Assembly (NCBI GenBank): GCA_003551785.1
Contig: PUNP01000268.1
Span: forward strand, 1-5,637
Reading direction: 5' to 3'
DNA from: Candidatus Brocadiaceae bacterium
GTDB lineage: Bacteria; Planctomycetota; Brocadiia; SM23-32
Length of the DNA: 5,637 nucleotides
A model generated the notes under the pieces. It saw nothing but the letters and a program-made list of their open reading frames with translations, had not been told where the DNA came from and did not search any database. Shown in pieces: positions 1 to 4,653 of this stretch (position 1 is its first letter; each line of letters begins with the position of its first letter). The translations under genes were made by a program, and so were the position numbers.

Positions 1-7
1 CTGAATC

Positions 8-337
8 ATGAACAGAATAGGTATAGACCTGGGTGGGACAAAGATAGAAGGCATAGTGCTTGACCCCGAAGGCAAAGAGCTTTGCCGAAGACGGTTGGCG
101 ACCGAGCAGCATGACGGCGGCTATGAGGGAATACTGAATCGTATCCGCCATCTCTATGACATGCTGGCGGACCGTGCCGGAGCCCCCAATACATTCGGCA
201 TAGGAACGCCCGGCGCAATTTCCCACAAAATACGTGAGGGCAGCAGTGAAAACAGCCGAGTTGCATCCGACCTCCTTGTTGATATGGTGGAGCGGGGGAT
301 CAGGGCTGATCGCCATAGCGAAAGTTATTGCCTGTGA
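8..337 (+). pseudogene. Truncated ROK-family sugar kinase (Mak-like fructokinase) fused to a transposase-like remnant
   Basis: ROK kinases phosphorylate free hexoses in the cytoplasm with ATP and are about 290-400 residues long; this frame has only 109. Residues 1-72 look like a genuine ROK amino terminus: the phosphate-binding DLGGTKIEG lies at residues 7-15 and FGIGTPGAIS at 63-72, the pattern of Mak-type fructokinases. The expected continuation (an asparagine-rich segment, the catalytic DND/NDAN region, the zinc CxCGxxGC motif and the carboxyl half) is absent. From about residue 74 the sequence changes to IREGSSEN followed by LLVDMVERG, which does not fit ROK but resembles IS256/Mutator transposases, and the frame stops soon after at residue 109. 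The ATG at 8 aligns with the family start, but the upstream region is outside the window, so no ribosome binding site can be judged. No kinase activity is expected. Identification of the ROK part is strong; the transposase part rests on remembered family patterns. Confidence 0.8.
224..313 (+). mobile_element. Possible IS256/Mutator-type transposase fragment in the ROK relic
   Basis: About 30 codons in the same frame as the ROK amino terminus. They contain IREGSSEN, then a short spacer, then LLVDMVERGIRADR. In Mutator-class transposases a strand of the form G-hydrophobic-REG-(T/S)-x-EN is followed by about six residues, then LLxDLVERGL, and then the catalytic VIDGxKALRKA. Here the match ends after ADR, and the VIDG aspartate motif is missing in all three forward frames. 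Neither element ends nor a target duplication are visible. It is a dead fragment if the assignment is right. The edges are approximate because the flanking frames carry no recognisable homology. Confidence 0.45.
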
Positions 338-508
338 AAACACGGAGATCAAATTTCAGCAGTTCGGACATCTCCTCAACAACATCCATTTACGTGTTCG
401 GAGTTCACTACAGAACCACAATGCAACATAATATATATTATCGGACGTTATATGGAAGTTTCCAGGCTAACCTCCCCCCGTCCCGCCCGTCTCTTTAATT
501 TTGAGAGT
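338..508. other. Non-coding gap after the ROK relic, no gene recognised
   Basis: No frame here shows recognisable homology. A forward frame open to 431 and a short reverse frame both lack a ribosome binding site and recognisable motifs. The stretch contains a perfect 14-bp AT palindrome (428-441) and a pyrimidine-rich, C-rich run at about 471-496. It may be decayed remains of the kinase gene or of the element that disrupted it, but no kinase carboxyl-terminal motif can be read. Confidence 0.5.
428..441. repeat. Perfect 14-bp AT palindrome
   Basis: ATAATATATATTAT is identical to its reverse complement. It lies about 70 bp upstream of the promoter of the S41 peptidase gene and downstream of the ROK relic. 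It could be a protein-binding site or simply low-complexity AT sequence; nothing in the window decides between these. Confidence 0.4.
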
Positions 509-537
509 TTGACATAACCATGTTTTTCTGGTATCAT
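509..537 (+). promoter_or_regulatory. Sigma70-type promoter for the S41 peptidase gene
   Basis: A perfect -35 TTGACA (509-514) is followed by a 17-bp spacer and the -10 TATCAT (532-537, five of six to TATAAT). A TG at 529-530, one base before the -10, makes an extended -10. Transcription would start near 544, giving a leader of about 43 nt before the ATG at 587. The gene therefore appears to have its own constitutive-type promoter and does not depend on the ROK relic upstream. Confidence 0.8.
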
Positions 538-586
538 CGATTGTGTTTGATCTCACAGCGTTAATTAAAAAATTCAGGGAATTACC

Positions 587-1939
587 ATGAAAAAATTTAT
601 CTTCAAAAAAGGGTTGCCAATCGGGATCGTCTTGGGTTTTACACTCGGCATTTTACTTGGACCTCTGGTGGCTTTCTCCGGCTCTGGAAATGCAAATAGC
701 AGCCGGGAAAAATGGCAGCAGGAATTTTTCACCCCCCTGCTATGGGCCGTCCATCACATTGAAAACCACTATATTGAGGAAGTAACGCCCCGGCAACTGC
801 TGCGCGGTGCATACAGCGGCATTATGAGCGAACTTGACAGATACAGTTCCTACATTCCCGCTGAAAGACTGGATCAGTTTGAAGAAGACACGCACGGTGA
901 GTTCGGCGGACTGGGCATACAAATAACATTCGATCCGATGAAAAAGATCCTGCGCGTTGAAGAACCAATACCCGGAACCCCCGCTTTTCGCCAGGGTGTT
1001 ATGGCAAGCGATATAATAACCAAAATATTTGATTACCCGACGGATAAAAAATATAAAGCCTCTGAACTGGAATCAATACACGAAGCCGTTCGGATACTGC
1101 GCGGCGAACCCGGAACTAACGTGCGCATAACGGTAATCCACGAAAATACCGGCGAGGAAAAAGAATTCCTCATAACGCGAGAACTTATCGAAATCCCGGG
1201 CGTACAGGCCCCGGCAATAGTAGATGAACAATACGACATCGGTTATATCTATGTCCCGACATTTCACGAACGCACAATTGAAGATCTGAGAAAAGCCGTG
1301 AATGAACTCCGGGAAAAAGGCATGCGAGCACTGATACTTGACTTTCGATTCAATCCCGGCGGGCTGCTTTCAAGCGCCATTGAAGTAAGTGATATGTTCA
1401 TGGAAGATTCCGTCGTTGTCAGCACGGACGGCCGAACAAGCCCCAAAGAAGTTTTCAGAACCCGAACCGACGACGTTCTTACCAAAGCACCCATTGCCGT
1501 GCTGGTCAACAGATACAGCGCAAGTGCCTCCGAGATATTTGCCGGTGCGATAGCCGACAACAACAGAGGAATTATCATAGGCGAAACCACATTCGGTAAA
1601 GGTAGTGTACAGACGGTCTTACCGCTTCAGAACAGAGAAGGAGCGCTGAAGCTCACCACTTCCGCTTACTACACCCCCAGCGGCGTGTCAATTGAAGAAA
1701 AGGGTATCGTGCCGCATATCGAGATCAAGCTCGGCGATGAAGATAACCGTCGGCTGGCCAGAAGGCTTTCCGACATAAATCTGAGATATCCCGATCCGGA
1801 CGAAGATGATTCAGAAAAAAACGGAAGCGATCCGGACACAAAAGCCCCCGACGCAGCAGACGAGAACGATTTTGAGGACGTTCAGCTTCTGAGAGCGACC
1901 GACGTGTTGAAAGCGCTGCTGATAAGCGGCGGTTTCTGA
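587..1939 (+). CDS. S41 family carboxyl-terminal processing peptidase (CtpA/Prc type)
   Basis: A serine protease that trims or degrades proteins from their carboxyl ends outside the cytoplasmic membrane. The 450 residues match the usual length for CtpA-like enzymes. Order: Lys-rich amino terminus and one hydrophobic segment (about 10-31) acting as signal anchor; an amino-terminal helical region ending in LDRYSSYIP (83-91); a PDZ domain (about 105-200) with carboxylate-binding FGGLGIQI; then the S41 core with VPTFHERT, LDFRFNPGG (251-259), SASASEIFAG (311-320) and FGKGSVQ (336-342). By alignment to Prc and CtpB the catalytic set is Ser313, Lys338 and Gln342, all present, so it should be active. 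Residues about 402-430 form a very acidic, Asp-rich linker before a short carboxyl-terminal helix. The start is supported by AGGGA at 576-580, six bases before the ATG. It is monocistronic and convergent with the next gene. Substrates and any adaptor are unknown. Confidence 0.95.
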   Translation: MKKFIFKKGLPIGIVLGFTLGILLGPLVAFSGSGNANSSREKWQQEFFTPLLWAVHHIENHYIEEVTPRQLLRGAYSGIMSELDRYSSYIPAERLDQFEEDTHGEFGGLGIQITFDPMKKILRVEEPIPGTPAFRQGVMASDIITKIFDYPTDKKYKASELESIHEAVRILRGEPGTNVRITVIHENTGEEKEFLITRELIEIPGVQAPAIVDEQYDIGYIYVPTFHERTIEDLRKAVNELREKGMRALILDFRFNPGGLLSSAIEVSDMFMEDSVVVSTDGRTSPKEVFRTRTDDVLTKAPIAVLVNRYSASASEIFAGAIADNNRGIIIGETTFGKGSVQTVLPLQNREGALKLTTSAYYTPSGVSIEEKGIVPHIEIKLGDEDNRRLARRLSDINLRYPDPDEDDSEKNGSDPDTKAPDAADENDFEDVQLLRATDVLKALLISGGF

Positions 1940-1956
1940 GATGCCGTCTGCGTTTT

Positions 1957-1984
1957 CTCTTCATGAGCCCCCCGGGATGAAAAG
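1957..1984. terminator. Possible bidirectional terminator between convergent genes
   Basis: CTCTTCAT (1957-1964) pairs with ATGAAAAG (1977-1984) with one mismatch, and CCC/GGG can extend the stem inside the 12-nt loop. The hairpin sits 18 bp after the S41 stop and about 43 bp beyond the stop of the convergent URO-D gene. On the plus strand a TTTTT run follows, but only about 14 nt later, so it is not a textbook intrinsic terminator. Location supports the role more than the structure does. Confidence 0.35.
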
Positions 1985-2026
1985 CGGTCATTCGCGACTT
2001 TTTCTCTTTTCCCATAATATCACGGA

Positions 2027-3037
2027 TCAGCTGTTAACAGCCGCTTCAGCCATTGCTTCAATGTTTTGAGGTGGAACGTTTGGAAGTAAGGCCTCGTGGC
2101 TGGGGCTTATCACAAAACAGGGTCCCAATAGTTTTTTTAGCCTGTCAACTTCAGCTTTTACCTCTTCCGGATTTCCGTTTACCAATAACTGCTGTGTGTC
2201 AACGCCACCCATGAAAACGATTCGGTCTTTGAAATCACGAGCAAGCACCTCGGCTTGCATGTTCGCCGCTTGTGCCTGGATCGGATGCAGGCAGTCTACC
2301 CCCGCACCTATTAAACGATCAATGACCTTGTGTATAGCCCCGCATGAGTGTAATAAAGCCTGATAACCGTGTTTATGTGCCTGAGTTGTGAAACGCTTAA
2401 ACCATGGCATAATAAACCGGTCAAACTGTTCCGGGCCACAGATCAGATCAAGTTGGGTGCCAAAGTCGTTGCCGAAAAAGAAACCATCGATCATGTCGCC
2501 CGCCGCTTCAAAAAATCGCTCATTTGCCTCATAGTAAAAATCACAAACTCTGTTAGTCACGGCCTCTACGATTTCCGGATGGGTATACATCTTCATCATA
2601 TAACTTTCCATTCCCAAAAGGTCCATGATATTATGATAGAAGCAGGTCCAGAAACCGCTGGCGCGGTAAAAATCTCCCGTATTACGCAAAACTTCGAGAC
2701 ATGTGTCAAAGTTCAGATAATCCGGATTGGGCCAGGGAAATCGATCAATTTCGGCCATATCCTCGCAATCAGCCAGCGGGGCCTTCTGGCCCTGTTTATC
2801 GAGGCCGGCGCCAAACATTTCATATCCGCGTGGATCACAATAGGCATCTTCGAAATGCTGTGGACATATCCAACGCAGGTCATCTTCAAGTTTCAGCCGC
2901 AGTTCTTCCTCTTCTTCCGTGCCAAAGTATTTGTGCAGAATCGGCCAGGTCTCGGGATGTGGTTTTCCCAACCAAAACCCGCATCGATCTGCCGGCTTAC
3001 CCGAAATGATCTTGCGAATTCTTTCTCGACTCGTCAT
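2027..3037 (-). CDS. Uroporphyrinogen decarboxylase (URO-D) superfamily protein, corrinoid-methyltransferase-like
   Basis: A 336-residue TIM-barrel protein of the URO-D/MtaA/CmuA superfamily, whose members either decarboxylate uroporphyrinogen or move methyl groups to and from corrinoid proteins through a zinc-bound thiol. It reads as an intact gene: MTSRERIRKIISGKPADR is the typical opening, DFGTQLDLICGPEQF (191-205) and HKHGYQALLHSCGAI (221-235) are core segments, FMGGVD (275-280) follows, and ISPSHEALLPNVPPQNI (310-326) is the typical end. His230 and Cys232 give the HxC half of the methyltransferase zinc site; the third ligand, a Cys near the end in MtaA, is replaced by the SPSH segment, where His314 or nearby Cys308 could substitute. 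The heme HemE active-site amino terminus is not seen, so heme synthesis is unlikely. The ATG at 3037 has a strong purine-rich AGGAGGG-type site upstream. No corrinoid protein or activator is in the window, so the substrate is unknown. The proposed insertion sequence begins only about 32 bp upstream and may have displaced its promoter. Confidence 0.88.
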   Translation of the reverse strand: MTSRERIRKIISGKPADRCGFWLGKPHPETWPILHKYFGTEEEEELRLKLEDDLRWICPQHFEDAYCDPRGYEMFGAGLDKQGQKAPLADCEDMAEIDRFPWPNPDYLNFDTCLEVLRNTGDFYRASGFWTCFYHNIMDLLGMESYMMKMYTHPEIVEAVTNRVCDFYYEANERFFEAAGDMIDGFFFGNDFGTQLDLICGPEQFDRFIMPWFKRFTTQAHKHGYQALLHSCGAIHKVIDRLIGAGVDCLHPIQAQAANMQAEVLARDFKDRIVFMGGVDTQQLLVNGNPEEVKAEVDRLKKLLGPCFVISPSHEALLPNVPPQNIEAMAEAAVNS

Positions 3038-3040
3038 CCC

Positions 3041-3053
3041 GCTCCTCCCTCCT
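3041..3053 (-). promoter_or_regulatory. Ribosome binding site of the URO-D-like gene
   Basis: Read on the minus strand, AAGGAGGGAGGAGC lies just upstream of the ATG at 3037, with two overlapping Shine-Dalgarno-like cores (AGGAGG and GGAGGA types). This decides the start codon. No convincing -35/-10 pair is visible in the 32 bp between this gene and the proposed insertion sequence end. Confidence 0.7.
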
Positions 3054-3069
3054 TTTAAATAGATATTAA

Positions 3070-3084
3070 GGCTCCTGCAAAATT
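3070..3084 (+). repeat. Proposed left terminal inverted repeat of the insertion sequence
   Basis: GGCTCCTGCAAAATT, preceded by TAA. It pairs with the reverse complement of 4683-4697 at 12 of 15 positions. Similarity continues a few bases outward (TATTA on both sides with a one-base offset), which leaves the precise tip uncertain. Confidence 0.5.
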
Positions 3085-3103
3085 AACTAACCATATTCTT
3101 TTT

Positions 3104-3123
3104 AACGGCTTATATGCGCCGTT
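3104..3123. repeat. Hairpin inside the left end of the insertion sequence
   Basis: AACGGC (3104-3109) and GCCGTT (3118-3123) form a 6-bp perfect stem with an 8-nt loop, just upstream of the transposase promoter. Stems here in some elements limit read-through transcription from outside; that role is inference. No T run follows. Confidence 0.35.
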
Positions 3124-3127
3124 TCAC

Positions 3128-3156
3128 TTGCAAGTTCCTCCAGGGGATGTTATAAT
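3128..3156 (+). promoter_or_regulatory. Promoter of the transposase gene
   Basis: TTGCAA (3128-3133, four of six to the -35 consensus), a 17-bp spacer, then a perfect TATAAT (3151-3156) preceded by TG at 3148-3149, an extended -10. The -35 lies inside the 10-bp palindrome ACTTGCAAGT (3126-3135), and AACTTG (3159-3164) repeats half of it just past the -10. This gives an operator-like arrangement. The leader to the ATG at 3217 would be about 53 nt. Confidence 0.7.
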
Positions 3157-3216
3157 GTAACTTGTTGATATGAAAGTTTTTAACATTCTAACACCCCCCT
3201 TAATGGAGGAAAAAAG

Positions 3217-4512
3217 ATGTTCACTTATCAGACGTCTTTGCTCTACAACTATCAGGCGATTCTCGAAGCTTCCGGGTTCTACAGAAAGTATTATGCGCTC
3301 TTCAGTTCTCTCGATCTAAGTGACCTGCCGGATAAAACATACGACGGGCCTGGCCGAAAACCATATTCCATACATGCCATGATAAGAGCTTTCGTCGTCA
3401 AGCACCTGGAAGAAGTCAAAAGCGTTCCCAAGCTGATTACCTTCCTTGATGCTCATCCCATGCTTACCGAGATGTGCGGATTTTCAATGGCTTCCATACC
3501 CGATGAGTCGCAGTTTTATCGTTTCCTCGACAAAATGAAAAACCGATCTCTGGAAAACCTTCATCACAAAACCAATAAGGAACTTATTCGCCAGGGCATT
3601 GTCAGCCTCGATCAGTTCGCCATCGATTCAAAGCCTGTTATGGCGGCTACAAAACACAACAACCCCAAAAACCCCAATCGCAGCAAGGACAAAAACAAAA
3701 AGATAAGACGCAATCCGCAAGCCACGCTCGGCTACTACAGCTATGTTGAAAGAGCCGACGGCTCCAAAAAAATCGAATGTTTTTGGGGTTACAGAACACA
3801 TGTCATCGTTTCCAAAGAGGGCATACCACTTGTTTCAACCACTCTGCCAAACAACCAAAAGGATTTCTATGTTGCTAAGCGTCTTATCAGAAAACTCAAA
3901 AGAATATACAAATTCAAAAAAGGAGCCATATTCATTGCCGACAGCGCTTATGACGTGCGCAGCGTATATAACTTGATCGTCAAAGAGATGAAATGCAAAG
4001 CATATATACCCCTTAACCCCCGCAATACCCAGGAGCCGAAAACATTCGGTCCCGGCGGCGCTCCGCTATGTGAAGCCGACATTGAAATGTATTACTCCGG
4101 TACTTGGACTGAAGGGCCACGGCAGCGAGTTAAATTCCGATGCCCTTTAAAAAGCAGTAAAAAGATCGCAGTCAAATTTCCTGACGGCTGTCCGGTCAAT
4201 AAAGAATGCTTCTCACAGGGCAGAGCTTATGGATGTACAAGCTATCTGGATGTTACTGACGATCCACGCAAGCAGGTGCCCCGCAAAACCGAAGGTTTCA
4301 AAAAGACCTACAAAGAGCGCATAGTAGTCGAACAATACTTTTCCCGCCTCGGTGATCGCGAAGTGGATCAGACCACTCACTACAAGCTGCGGCGGGTCAA
4401 AAATCAGATGAGTATAGCACACCTTTCCGCAAGCCTGATAGCTCTGGCTGCTGTAAATCTGGGGTGCAAAGAAAAGATACGGTGCTACCGCACCTTTGCT
4501 CTTGCAGCCTGA
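3217..4512 (+). CDS. DDE transposase of the IS4/IS5/IS1182-like superfamily
   Basis: A 431-residue enzyme that cuts and rejoins the ends of its own insertion sequence. Residues 1-100 form the helical amino-terminal region with GRKPYSIHAMIRAFVVKHL and IPDESQFYRFLDKM, typical of DDE_Tnp_1-type enzymes. The catalytic triad can be read as Asp137 in FAIDSKP, Asp242 in FIADSAYD and Glu372 in YKERIVVEQYFSRLG; the last has the Y-(2)-R-(3)-E spacing of the IS4 signature, though the usual downstream Lys is Gly. A Lys/Asn/Arg-rich loop lies at 146-168. Between the second Asp and the Glu there is an insertion with four cysteines (309, 325, 331, 340) that could bind zinc, as in IS1182-like proteins. The ATG is set by GGAGGA at 3205-3210, six bases upstream. 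Length and all catalytic residues look complete. Family placement within the superfamily is tentative. Confidence 0.92.
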   Translation: MFTYQTSLLYNYQAILEASGFYRKYYALFSSLDLSDLPDKTYDGPGRKPYSIHAMIRAFVVKHLEEVKSVPKLITFLDAHPMLTEMCGFSMASIPDESQFYRFLDKMKNRSLENLHHKTNKELIRQGIVSLDQFAIDSKPVMAATKHNNPKNPNRSKDKNKKIRRNPQATLGYYSYVERADGSKKIECFWGYRTHVIVSKEGIPLVSTTLPNNQKDFYVAKRLIRKLKRIYKFKKGAIFIADSAYDVRSVYNLIVKEMKCKAYIPLNPRNTQEPKTFGPGGAPLCEADIEMYYSGTWTEGPRQRVKFRCPLKSSKKIAVKFPDGCPVNKECFSQGRAYGCTSYLDVTDDPRKQVPRKTEGFKKTYKERIVVEQYFSRLGDREVDQTTHYKLRRVKNQMSIAHLSASLIALAAVNLGCKEKIRCYRTFALAA

Positions 4513-4546
4513 CAACCTGAGACGCCTGATTTTCAAAGAACTTTTG

Positions 4547-4600
4547 GGCTTTCCATAGGGGCGGTATGTCTCAACATGCCCCAAATCGCACTGAAAAGCC
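4547..4600. repeat. Nested imperfect hairpin after the transposase gene
   Basis: Inner stem: GGGGC (4558-4562) with GCCCC (4578-4582), a 3-nt bulge, then ATGT (4566-4569) with ACAT (4574-4577) around a CTCA loop. Outer stem: GGCTTT (4547-4552) with AAAGCC (4595-4600). It begins about 35 bp past the transposase stop, in the right arm of the insertion sequence. There is no T run, so a terminator role is only possible. Confidence 0.35.
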
Positions 4601-4653
4601 TCATGTCGCGCTAAATCTACCGTTCCCGTTGCTTCTTAACCATCTTTCTCTTC

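Noticed and set aside
234..431. Second forward frame as a frameshifted continuation of the ROK kinase
   Set aside because: AVKTAELHPT weakly resembles a ROK segment, but the rest lacks ROK motifs, while the original frame better fits a transposase fragment. A simple frameshift would not explain the missing two thirds.
1264..1590. 108-codon minus-strand open frame within the S41 gene
   Set aside because: Low-complexity Ser/Leu-rich translation antisense to the conserved protease core; a shadow frame.
2369..3058. 229-codon forward open frame opposite the URO-D gene
   Set aside because: It is the antisense shadow of a well-supported URO-D gene, with no domain pattern of its own and no good ribosome binding site.
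3040..3092. Outward hybrid promoter using TTGCAG in the insertion sequence end to drive the URO-D gene
   Set aside because: At 16-18 bp spacing the only -10 candidate is a poor match and overlaps the ribosome binding site, leaving no room for a usable leader.
4213..4584. 123-codon minus-strand open frame over the transposase end
   Set aside because: It is antisense to the transposase coding sequence, which carries the catalytic Glu motif, and shows no recognisable protein features.
3090..4652. Direct similarity between TAACCATATTCTTTT (near 3090) and TTAACCATCTTTCTCTT (near 4636) as element ends
   Set aside because: The match is direct, gapped and T-rich; elements of this superfamily end in inverted repeats, and the CTGCAAAATT pair is a better candidate.
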